DNA from: Algoriphagus resistens
GTDB taxonomy: Bacteria; Bacteroidota; Bacteroidia; Cytophagales; Cyclobacteriaceae
NCBI RefSeq assembly: GCF_001442615.1
Contig: NZ_LMXN01000002.1
Location: 186,001 to 250,000 of the forward strand
Reading direction: 5' to 3'
Length of the DNA: 64,000 nt
The notes under the pieces: generated by a model
Told to the model about the DNA's origin: nothing
Database searches by the model: none
Seen by the model: the letters and a program-made list of their open reading frames with translations, nothing else
Made by a program: the position numbers and the translations under genes
Shown: piece by piece, positions 46,405 to 54,768 of the stretch
Position numbering within the stretch: position 1 is the first letter of the stretch
Layout of the letters: each line of letters opens with the position of its first letter

Positions 46405-46601
46405 GGGATAGTCTGTTTTTTCTTTGATGATTATTTTCTGAAATAAATTTTACTTTATCTAAATTTTAGATCAAGATAAGCAAAGTAACTTAAATATGGG
46501 CATCTAGACAGTAGTGACTTCTGTAAACTATAAATCAGATAGTCCCGAACCACAAACCGCATCATATTTACCAGTCCCCCAATTATTGACTATGTTTTTT
46601 G

Positions 46602-47615
46602 TTACAATTGTCTAATGACGGGAGGCTCTTGTTCTTTTGGATCCAATACTTTTACAAAATTCTCCAATGCCCGTCCCATCCCTTTCCACTCCACAGTCAT
46701 TTTATCCCCGTCTTCCAGGATGACTTTATTGCCAAAACTGAAGGCATCGGCACCAAAAAAATGAACATGTGCCTGAAGGGGGATGCGATGGGAATCGTAT
46801 TTGAAATGATGAAATTCCAGATTTGCCAAGTTATGGCACATGTTCTTCTGACCCGTATTAATTTCAGAACTCCATACCTGCTGACCATTTCGGGAGATAG
46901 TAACTTCACCTGAATAGCTTTCAAAATCCGCATCAATTACTACTTCAGGGCCAATAGCACAAGTTCTGATTTTTGATGGGGCCAGGTAGAGGTAATTGGT
47001 TTTTTCCATAATATGGTCTGAAAATTCATTCCCGGTACTCAGGCCTATTCTCCAAGGCTGTCCAGTTTTATCTATTATATAGAGCCCGGCAATCTCCGGC
47101 TCCTCCCCGCCGTCATTGGCATAGTAAGGTATGGTGAGCGATTGTCTATGAGCTCTCAACACAGCTCCATTTCCTTTATAAAACCACTCTGGCTGAACTC
47201 CCGTTTCTCCTGAAGCTGGAGCTCCGCCCCTCACTCCCATTTCATACATTTTCAGACTATCTGTAGGCTTCTCTTCCTGATTCCCATGCATCATTTGTCT
47301 ATTCAGAGCACTATTATGATGCGTCAGTCCGGTTCCTGATACCATGCAAAGAAAGGGAGAATCAGGATGGTCAAATGAAGGAAGCAGCTTCCATTCGCTT
47401 TTGGCTTCATATACGGAAGTGTAATCCAGCGTCTCTTCCGACAAGCTATCCATGATCAATTTCTTTAGCTTTTGAGCATTTTCCAAAGCATATAAGGCAA
47501 GTTCATAGATAGATCCAAATCCTTTTAAAAACACCAATTCTGGCTCTTGCACCATAGCGATGCTTCGTCCATAGGTGGGATGGGTTAATTGTACAAGTCT
47601 TGTTTTATTTTCCAT
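46602..47615 (-). CDS. AraD1/GguC family protein (fumarylacetoacetate hydrolase-like fold)
   Basis: A 337-residue cytoplasmic protein of the GguC/AraD1 family. It begins RLVQLTHPTYGRSIAMV, typical of the family, and has VSGTGLTHHNSALNRQMMHG and GNGAVLRAHRQSLTIP segments plus a C-terminal barrel with HVHFFGADAF. AraD1-type proteins are thought to be dehydratases of sugar acids in non-phosphorylating L-arabinose or galactose catabolism. Position immediately downstream of the GH43 arabinanase (52-nt gap) fits arabinose use. Confidence 0.85.
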   Translation of the reverse strand: MENKTRLVQLTHPTYGRSIAMVQEPELVFLKGFGSIYELALYALENAQKLKKLIMDSLSEETLDYTSVYEAKSEWKLLPSFDHPDSPFLCMVSGTGLTHHNSALNRQMMHGNQEEKPTDSLKMYEMGVRGGAPASGETGVQPEWFYKGNGAVLRAHRQSLTIPYYANDGGEEPEIAGLYIIDKTGQPWRIGLSTGNEFSDHIMEKTNYLYLAPSKIRTCAIGPEVVIDADFESYSGEVTISRNGQQVWSSEINTGQKNMCHNLANLEFHHFKYDSHRIPLQAHVHFFGADAFSFGNKVILEDGDKMTVEWKGMGRALENFVKVLDPKEQEPPVIRQL

Positions 47616-47667
47616 GGGTAGGTTGATTATTTATTTAGATTTAAGGTTATTAAAGGTGAAAAGATTA

Positions 47668-48732
47668 TTAAAACTTTAGTGATGGCCAGCCATTTTCATC
47701 CCATTGCATTTCTTCGATGACAAGCTTTGAGCGGCCTTCATCTTCTTTGTCATATCCATGTGCTACAAAAAAAGTCTTTCCATCAAAATCATAAACAGCG
47801 CAATGCCCAACTCCTGCATAGTTATCCGTTGCTCCAGCGATCAATTCCCCACCTCCTGCGTACATTGCAGTTCCGCTCTTATCCAAATAAGGACCGCGAA
47901 CATCTTTAGATCTTCCCACTATTGTTTTATAAGTACTTTCCAATCCACGGCAGCAATAATCTGTAGAGGCGAATAAGTAATAATAACCATCTCTTTGATA
48001 GATAAATGGTGCTTCAATAGCACCATTTCCTCCATTCGTGTCAGGTCTCCCAAATGTACGTTCCTGCTGGGCAATCCCATACCATTCTTGCGGCTCCGCA
48101 AGAGACTTCATATCCGGAGCAAGTTTCACCAATTTTAATCCGCCCCAAAAGGATCCAAAAGACAACCAACCTATAGTTTCTCCGGAATCCTCCTTTGTAA
48201 AGATAACATTGGCATCAATTGCATTCCAGAAATCTCTCCCGGGAATAGATTGGACGATCATTCCCTGATCCTCCCATTTGTAATCTGGGCTGTCCTGATG
48301 TAGGGTCTTATTGGTCATGACACCAATAGCAGAAGTGTTTTTCCCAAATGCAGAAGGTGAATAATACAGGTAGTACAATCCATTATAATATTGGATATCA
48401 GGAGCCCAAAAACCGCCTCTGTACCCGGGTACAATATCATCGGTCACCCACTCCAACTCTCTAGGGGCCGGCTCGATCCTGGTCCAATTTTCCATATCCG
48501 GACTCTTGGCAATTCCTCCATGGGTCATAAATAGATAGTAAAGACTATCCTGCTTGATCATGACAGGATCATGGGCAATAAGTCCTCTGGAATCATCAGG
48601 GGTTCTACGTTGGGCATTGGCACTTTGAAAGCAAAATGCTGACGCACAGGCAAAAATAAAGATTCGAAACCAACTTAGTGAAGAAGGGATTTCTAGTATA
48701 GTGGTTGGTTTATCAATGTACATATTAGTCAT
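47668..48732 (-). CDS. secreted glycoside hydrolase family 43 (endo-arabinanase-like)
   Basis: A 354-residue secreted five-bladed beta-propeller enzyme. A somewhat long signal region (from ATG 48732, or ATG 48723 three codons later) ends near ANA-Q. The three GH43 carboxylates sit in blades: AHDPVMIKQD (catalytic base), WAPDIQYY (pKa modulator) and GAIEAPFIY (proton donor Glu). The pattern is closest to endo-1,5-alpha-L-arabinanases or arabinofuranosidases. Middle gene of the esterase/GH43/GguC run, with a 54-nt gap after the esterase. Confidence 0.88.
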   Translation of the reverse strand: MTNMYIDKPTTILEIPSSLSWFRIFIFACASAFCFQSANAQRRTPDDSRGLIAHDPVMIKQDSLYYLFMTHGGIAKSPDMENWTRIEPAPRELEWVTDDIVPGYRGGFWAPDIQYYNGLYYLYYSPSAFGKNTSAIGVMTNKTLHQDSPDYKWEDQGMIVQSIPGRDFWNAIDANVIFTKEDSGETIGWLSFGSFWGGLKLVKLAPDMKSLAEPQEWYGIAQQERTFGRPDTNGGNGAIEAPFIYQRDGYYYLFASTDYCCRGLESTYKTIVGRSKDVRGPYLDKSGTAMYAGGGELIAGATDNYAGVGHCAVYDFDGKTFFVAHGYDKEDEGRSKLVIEEMQWDENGWPSLKF

Positions 48733-48786
48733 TTGGGTGTTTTGTCAATTAATTAATTAAGATTATTAATTATCCTTCAAATTAAA

Positions 48787-49635
48787 TTAGGGCTTCAGGT
48801 ACTTGTCAAGGAATTCTGCGATTGCAGGGTCTGTTACTTTGAGCTGGCTGGAGTAAGCTATATCGTGCCCTCCTTCCACTTCCAGGTACTTTATTTCCGC
48901 ACCGGCTTCTTTCATTTTGTCCACAAAATCACGGGTTAGTCCAGGCTTCACTACAGGATCTTCTGTACCTTGTATCAGAAACATCGGTGGGTGCTCAGCA
49001 GCTATATAACCGATTGGCCACCACACCGTTTTTGCCATTGGCACCTGGCGGCCTAGCTCAGTTGGAGGTGATCCGGCTACCACTACATTGACATGGCTGG
49101 AGAACTGACTATAGCTACCGTCTCCTTCCAGGCCATCCTCTTTAGAAGTCATCCCGAGCATCAGCGCTAGATGAGCTCCAGCGGAATGTCCATAGGTTCC
49201 GATCCGCTCTGGGTCTACCCGAAGCTCCCCTGCATGGGCACGAAGCCATCTAACAGCATTTTTTACATCTTCAATACAGGCAGGGAAAGTGGCTTCCCCA
49301 GTAAGTCTATAGTCAACATTTATGGTCACATAGCCTTTTTCCGCATAGCCGACCATCATTTTCTGATATACATCCACAGATTTAGACCCGCCAGCCCAGC
49401 CTCCGCCATGAACTATAACTAAGGCAGGCCGAAGTTCCGAACCGAAGTTTGATGGCATTGCTAAGTCTAATTTCCAGGTTTCACTTCCCCCTTCCCGGTA
49501 AGGGATATCTTTAGTGATACTTATTGTAGGATACGATGAAAGTAAATCGATTTCACCGGAAGAATTTTGAGCTTGTGATTCAATTATTACTGTCAGCAAA
49601 ATCAGAACTAATAGCTTTAGATAATTCTTTAACAT
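48787..49635 (-). CDS. secreted alpha/beta-hydrolase (carbohydrate esterase-like)
   Basis: A 282-residue esterase with a Sec signal peptide (cleavage near SQA-Q). The oxyanion motif HGGGW (76-80) and the nucleophile elbow G149-H-S151-A-G define the HSL/BD-FAE type of esterase; the acid lies in GTEDPVV and the His in EGGHDIA. Such enzymes often remove acetyl or feruloyl groups from plant polysaccharides. First gene of a minus-strand run with GH43 arabinanase and GguC, suggesting decorated arabinan or pectin side chains as substrate. Confidence 0.88.
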   Translation of the reverse strand: MLKNYLKLLVLILLTVIIESQAQNSSGEIDLLSSYPTISITKDIPYREGGSETWKLDLAMPSNFGSELRPALVIVHGGGWAGGSKSVDVYQKMMVGYAEKGYVTINVDYRLTGEATFPACIEDVKNAVRWLRAHAGELRVDPERIGTYGHSAGAHLALMLGMTSKEDGLEGDGSYSQFSSHVNVVVAGSPPTELGRQVPMAKTVWWPIGYIAAEHPPMFLIQGTEDPVVKPGLTRDFVDKMKEAGAEIKYLEVEGGHDIAYSSQLKVTDPAIAEFLDKYLKP

Positions 49636-50611
49636 GGTTATTATAGGTTTGGGATTAGGTAAATAAAACAGTGTATAACTTGATCAAATTTGTTTTCCAA
49701 GTAGTACGGTACTGAAAAGCTATTTCGCAATACACCACTACGAGTTGATAAATGTTAGTTAGTGGCTCAAAAACTCAAGTAATGTTTAAACAGCACAGTT
49801 CAATAGCAGTCATTTAGTGAACTATGACTATTTCTGGTTTACTAGAAGGGGTATGGGTTGCCTGAGCATAGTATACTCATACCCATTCACATAGGTCTAT
49901 CCATCAGGGGTTGTAAGCGGATCGGAAGCAAAAATTTATACTTGAAAAATACTTCCAAGTGTAAATGCTTGGAAATAGATGTAAACGTCCTTTCCTTTTC
50001 ATTGGATTATCCAGGGTTTAAAGTTTAGCTGGTCAAAATCTGATACTTGCAGGAACTGAATTGGCAATGCAATTCCATCAGCGGGTCCAGATTGAACTTA
50101 TCCTATTGACAAGCTTTCAGACAAACCGGCAAGTACCTTTGATAAAAAGATTGGGATTACTAAAATTTAACCCTCCATAAGAACCAAGATTTTATGAAGG
50201 TTTCGAATTGCAAATGCACTACTATGTTTCTAAATTAACTTTTTATTTGAAAACAAAAGAAGGATATCATTTAAAATTTTTGGATTTCATAGTCCAACCA
50301 GGATTGCATAACAATTTCCTTTACGGAAATCACCTATGGAAGTAAAAAATATCAGAATCCAGTTCTTTCGTGAATAAATAGTGCTTCTAGTGCTTCCACA
50401 TGCTGCTATTTTTACCATTATTGTGGACTCAGCCAATGAAACCATAGCAGGAGTTAGTTTTGAAGTTTCAAGCTTCCTGAAAAAAGGACCAAAGGATACT
50501 TCCAATTATTCTTCCCAGAGGAAGCATGGGAATACTAGAGGTAATACAATCCATTGCAATTCTCAATATCCGGAGTCCACCTCCCCGGTTTTAAAAATTA
50601 GTATGCAACCT
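49636..50611. other. 976-bp non-coding spacer
   Basis: The longest gene-free stretch in the window. Reading frames of 72 and 100 codons in it (minus strand 50287-50505; plus strand 50381-50683, the latter running into the desaturase 3' end) show no recognisable product and no start context. An inverted repeat, GGGTATG (49849-49855) and CATACCC (49878-49884), lies in the middle. It may be decayed coding DNA at the edge of an AT-rich accessory segment. Confidence 0.45.
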
Positions 50612-51691
50612 CTAAGCTTTACCCAATTGATAGAGCATCTTGATATGATCCCTGATCGCAATAAAAAAGGAGTCTTTCACTAAGTAGGGAATTTTGAACT
50701 CTGAGGCAGTTTTGGAAACAATTCCAGAAAGCTTCCTATAATGAATATGCGAAATATTCGGAAACAAATGGTGTTCTATCTGAAAATTCAACCCTCCTAT
50801 TAGCCAAGAAAATATACGGCTATTTGGAGAATAATTACTTGTGGTGGCCATCTGATGAATTGTCCAATTCTGCTCAATTTCTCCTTTGGAATCAGGCTTA
50901 ATAAATGTTGTATCAGGCATAATATGGGCGGTCTGAAACACAATGCTAATGCAAATACCCGTCACGAAATGCATACTCAAAAATGCAAGAATGATAATCC
51001 ATGCTGGTAACGGAACCATTACAAGTGGCAACACCAAAGCGTATGAATAATAAAAAACCTTCCAGGCTATAATACTTCTGAGGGTTTTCGAAAATTCCTT
51101 CTTTTTACTAAAAAATCCCATCTTCTTGTATCGACAGACTCGCACAAAATCCTTCATTGTTATCCATGATATTGTGGAAAGTCCATAAAATACCCAGATG
51201 TAAAGAAATTGAAAACGATGGATCCAATACCGTTTGGCATGGGGAGAAAACCGTAGAAAAAAAGGAGCGTTAATATCGTCATCCGCTTGGTCTATGTTGG
51301 TATAGGAATGATGTAGAACATTATGTTGAACCTTCCATACGCGGGCATTTGCTCCAATCAGGTTCATAGTATATCCAATATATTTGTTCAAGGTTTTGTT
51401 TTTGGAATAAGATCCATGGATTGCATCATGCATGACTCCCATACCTACCCCGGCCATTCCAAGTCCGCTGCATATATATAATATAAAAAGTAATAGCATA
51501 CTGTTAACCGCCCCAGTATTTATGACTATAAGCGGAAAGAAGAAAGCACATAACATAAATACAGTCTTGAATATCATTTTTTTATTTCCGTATATGTTTT
51601 TGCTATTCATTTTAAAATATTTATTTACTCTTTCTCTCAGAACTTTAGAGAATTCTCCATTTTTATCCTTTGAGAACTTTAAATTTTTCAT
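50612..51691 (-). CDS. membrane fatty acid desaturase (acyl-lipid/acyl-CoA type)
   Basis: A 359-residue integral membrane di-iron desaturase. Three histidine boxes are present: HDAIHGS (HxxxH), HNVLHHSYT (HxxHH) and FQIEHHLFP (QxxHH). Hydrophobic stretches before and between the boxes give four or so membrane helices. The QIEHH form of the third box is typical of front-end and omega-type acyl-lipid desaturases. It introduces a double bond into membrane acyl chains, often in response to cold. AT-rich codon use, unlike the neighbours to the left, suggests recent acquisition of this segment. Confidence 0.9.
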   Translation of the reverse strand: MKNLKFSKDKNGEFSKVLRERVNKYFKMNSKNIYGNKKMIFKTVFMLCAFFFPLIVINTGAVNSMLLLFILYICSGLGMAGVGMGVMHDAIHGSYSKNKTLNKYIGYTMNLIGANARVWKVQHNVLHHSYTNIDQADDDINAPFFLRFSPHAKRYWIHRFQFLYIWVFYGLSTISWITMKDFVRVCRYKKMGFFSKKKEFSKTLRSIIAWKVFYYSYALVLPLVMVPLPAWIIILAFLSMHFVTGICISIVFQTAHIMPDTTFIKPDSKGEIEQNWTIHQMATTSNYSPNSRIFSWLIGGLNFQIEHHLFPNISHIHYRKLSGIVSKTASEFKIPYLVKDSFFIAIRDHIKMLYQLGKA

Positions 51692-51763
51692 AATTATTAT
51701 AATTGTAATGATTGTTCAAACATAGGTGCTAATTTCTTACGTTTTCATAGCTCTTGTCTACAT

Positions 51764-51973
51764 TTAATAAGTCTGTAACTCTTCAAACAGAACTTTCAGT
51801 TCTTCCCTTGTTTTATTTAACTTAACTGAAAGGCGGTCCAACATTTTCTCCTGTTGCTCCTCCTTAAATTCAAAATCACTATCAAGTAGATTAGAAAATC
51901 TCCTTTTAAGCATGATTTTTTGTTCTCTCCAACTTCTGGTAATGGTCACTATGGATTTATTTAATGAGTTCAA
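51764..51973 (-). CDS. small CsbD-like stress protein
   Basis: A 69-residue basic protein. The pattern W-x-E-x-K-x-x-L-K-x-x-F-S-N-L-x-D-x-D-F-x-x-K, then a C-terminal LSVKLNKTREELKVL helix, resembles the CsbD general stress protein family. The N-terminal part is diverged, and no signal peptide is present. Members are induced by osmotic, heat or starvation stress and have no known catalytic role. It lies in the AT-rich segment between the cupin and desaturase genes, same strand. Confidence 0.6.
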   Translation of the reverse strand: MNSLNKSIVTITRSWREQKIMLKRRFSNLLDSDFEFKEEQQEKMLDRLSVKLNKTREELKVLFEELQTY

Positions 51974-52036
51974 AATACTTTTATTTCACATCCAATAAGC
52001 TGTAATTAACTTAACTCCTTTAATGGGTTATAAAGA

Positions 52037-52387
52037 TTAGATACTCACATCTTCATAGCCGCTTTTAATGATGGTAGAAAGCATTTTAAAACGTATAATC
52101 GCCTTTATGCTATTTTTAACATTTGCCGGAATTATCATAATCTGTCCAGCTTCCATCCGGATCGACTTTTCTTCAATATGCACTTCTGCTTCTCCCTCAA
52201 CTATCTGAATCAAATTGTCAAAAGGAGATGATTTTGAATGCATTATCTCACCGGAATCAAATGATACTATCGTAACATTCCCACTACTTTTTCTAAGGAT
52301 AGATTTCATCACCACTGAACCTGAGATGTAATCAACTGCATCAATCAATGGATAAATTACGGATTCTTCAAATTCTATCTGTTCCAT
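52037..52387 (-). CDS. cupin domain protein with degenerate metal site
   Basis: A 116-residue small cupin (ATG at 52387; a TTG two codons earlier is also in frame). The beta-barrel core reads MHSKSSPFDNLIQIVEGEAEV then MEAGQIMIIPANVKNSIKA. In metal-binding members the last motif is usually PANxPHxIxA; here the His is replaced by Asn and the Pro by Lys, so metal binding may be lost or changed. Function is not evident; it may bind a ligand or fold as a sensor. Confidence 0.78.
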   Translation of the reverse strand: MEQIEFEESVIYPLIDAVDYISGSVVMKSILRKSSGNVTIVSFDSGEIMHSKSSPFDNLIQIVEGEAEVHIEEKSIRMEAGQIMIIPANVKNSIKAIIRFKMLSTIIKSGYEDVSI

Positions 52388-52793
52388 TGACAATTTTTGG
52401 TATGACTATGAGCTCCTGGCTAATCTTTTGCTATATGAATTAATACCTGAAAAACTCCAGATTTATTCTTAAGACAAAGTTGCTAATAATTAAGTGAAAC
52501 TTTCTTACACTTCAATTTGTATAATTTACATAAATCACACATTTTTTGACAAATACCGATTCATCAGTGAAAAAAAGTAATCTGCTTATGATTTTGGGAC
52601 TGAGATATGCCTAGATATCAAATTAGTAGAAAGAAAATGAAAGAATCAAAAGATAGCTGATTTTAAGTTTATAGGTTTTACCCTGAAAGCTGATATACCT
52701 CTCATTATACAATACATAACTACAAAACCAGTGATTCTTAAACTAAGTCAAAAGCGTATAAAAATCGGAATTTGCGCTTCATTTTAATCTTTA
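52388..52793. other. 406-bp AT-rich spacer
   Basis: No gene, repeat or terminator I can support. Upstream region of the cupin gene and downstream region of the AraC-type regulator, both minus strand. Confidence 0.4.
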
Positions 52794-53354
52794 TCAAAAA
52801 TCTTCCAAATTCTTCTTACGCTTATTCTTGAGTTGCTTATAAAATGTGGGTGTGAGACCCGTTATCTTTTTGAATTGATTTGATAGATGAGCCACACTGC
52901 TATAATGCAACTTATAGGATATTTCTGTGAGGCTCAATTCATCATAAATCAATAGTTCTTTAACCCGTTCAATTTTGTGGATAATAATAAATTGTTGGAT
53001 GGTCATCCCCTTCACTTCTGAAAAGACATTAGCTAAGTAGGTGTAGTCATATCCTAATTTATCGCTGATATACTCCGAATAATTGACTTTTGGTAATTCT
53101 TCGGAGTAATGGATCATCTCAATAATGATATTTTTAATTTTCTCAATAATTATACTTTTTTTATCATCAAGGAGGATCAAGCCCGATTTCTTGAGGCTCT
53201 CCTTTAAAAGCTTCCTTTGCCCAGTGTTGATCTTTCCAGGGAATTCGACCATTCCAAGCTCAACAATCGGATGATCCACTCCCAATTTATGAAGCTCTTG
53301 TTTAACCAGCAGTTTACATCGCAAACTGACCATGTATTTGATATAAAGTTTCAT
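52794..53354 (-). CDS. AraC family transcriptional regulator (small Bacteroidota type)
   Basis: A 186-residue regulator starting at ATG 53354 (MKLYIKYMVSLRCKLLVKQ), an N-terminus often seen in small AraC-type proteins of Bacteroidota; the reading frame extends 17 codons further upstream without matching. The C-terminal AraC domain has helix one around YISDKLGYDYTYLANVFSEV and helix two around LSLTEISYKLHYSSVAHLSNQFKKITGLTPTFYK. It lacks a recognisable sensor domain. It is separated by 406 nt from the cupin gene and is divergent from the decayed hydrolase gene to its right. Confidence 0.88.
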   Translation of the reverse strand: MKLYIKYMVSLRCKLLVKQELHKLGVDHPIVELGMVEFPGKINTGQRKLLKESLKKSGLILLDDKKSIIIEKIKNIIIEMIHYSEELPKVNYSEYISDKLGYDYTYLANVFSEVKGMTIQQFIIIHKIERVKELLIYDELSLTEISYKLHYSSVAHLSNQFKKITGLTPTFYKQLKNKRKKNLEDF

Positions 53355-53628
53355 TGTAGAGATGAGATTGATTAATATCAACAAACCATGCGCCATGGTT
53401 AACAAACTACAGCAGTTTACTAATTCAGCGCCTTTTTTTTGGAAATCTTAATGAATTCTTACCGATTTCTGCTGGTGATTAGACCTTCTCACAAACTTTG
53501 CTCACGGGAGAAGTTAAAGAAAACTGCTAATAATGCACATTTAAATAAGCTACATTTGTTGACCCGACAGCTTAACTATCCGCACGAAAGTCTATAGACA
53601 GGAATTAGTACTGCCTATAGCCAGTACA

Positions 53629-54464
53629 ATGTCTACGAACATAAAAAATAAAACGTTTCTCTTCATTCTTAGCGCAGTCCTGGGTTTAACAAACCATGTT
53701 TTTGCTATTAATCCAGATAGGGAATACATCCTGACCCTGACTCAGTTGCCTGGAATTATGAACAATTGGAAATTACTACTGAAGGTCACTTCAAGTTGAA
53801 TTCATGGGTTTATGAGGCTAATAAGGAAAATAATAAAGACACAGTCCTAATTTTGGCATATCCTGATGCTGGCAATATGTCCTATTTTGTGTATCATTCA
53901 GCTATTCTTGCTCATGAAGGTTATACAGTGATTACATTTGATTACAGAGGATTCTGAAAGAGTGACGATTTAGAAATTCAGCGGGAATACGTTTACCACA
54001 ACGAATTCTCGTTGGATCTCGACGCAGTCGTGTCTACCGTTTCCAAAAAATTCAGTGATAAAAAAATTGGAATCTGGGGAATGTCTATGGGCACAACCAT
54101 TACCTCCAGAGCGTACCCCTCAATAAAAGATAAAATTGATTTCATCATCGTTGAAGGGTTTGTGACTGATGTTATGGCAATTGTGGATCGCTATGAGAAA
54201 CTTAACTAAGAAATCCTGCTTCCCGAAAAAACCAAACTTTACCAAAGTGCTGTTCAGTCCATTGATGTTCCGATTCTGATTTTAACAGCTTCAGACGATA
54301 CAACCACCACCGATGGCGATGCACTGGCACTTCAGGCTAAACTTGGTAAAAATTACAATGTGGTTCAATATCCCGGGGATCACCTTGCAGGGTTTCAGGT
54401 TGATTATGAAAATAAAGGATTCGGCGGATGGTACTTGGAGCAGATTGATCGTTTTTTGGATTAG
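53629..54464 (+). pseudogene. decayed alpha/beta-hydrolase gene
   Basis: A gene with three separate lesions. From ATG 53629 there is a signal peptide (KTFLFILSAVLGLTNHVFA) and INPDREYI, then a one-base deletion near 53730 shifts the frame to PDPDSVAWNYEQLEITTEG. That frame continues to an in-frame TGA at 53955-53957 where RGFGKSDD-like sequence needs Gly, and to a TAA at 54207-54209 after YEKLN. It then reads through to a normal TAG at 54462. Remaining alpha/beta-hydrolase motifs are ILAYPDAGN, FDYRGF, GMSMGTT (nucleophile elbow) and PGDHLAGF. Restored length would be about 278 residues. The three lesions make this a true pseudogene. Confidence 0.9.
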
Positions 54465-54768
54465 GTAAATTACTTTATTGATCGCATGCGGTTGGACGAT
54501 TTACTCAATTGAGGTTATGGTCTGTGGTACAAAGGTTATGATTGAAGCATGTCAAAGTACCCCACAAGTAAAAAACTTGAGTTTATTTTTTACCCTTCTC
54601 AAAAGCACCTGCTCTAAGTATACTTCTTTATTTCATTAGTAGGCAAAAGTCTCGAATCCTCTAATGCAGCAGTCCTATGGCCTGCACTTTTCAAGTAATC
54701 GTCATTACTAACTCGTATATACCCTTCGCAATTCCCTTTCTGCCCAAGAAACCCTATTTTTGCATCGC
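54465..54768. other. 304-bp spacer upstream of hrpB
   Basis: No gene is supported. A TAnnTTTG-type element, TATTTTTG, lies at 54755-54762, only 6 nt before the hrpB ATG; if it is a promoter element the leader would be very short or absent, but no good upstream TTTG element was found at the right spacing. Confidence 0.4.

Noticed and set aside
49636..50611. Reading frames of 72 and 100 codons in the long spacer
   Set aside because: No recognisable product, poor start context, and one overlaps the desaturase 3' end; treated as non-coding.
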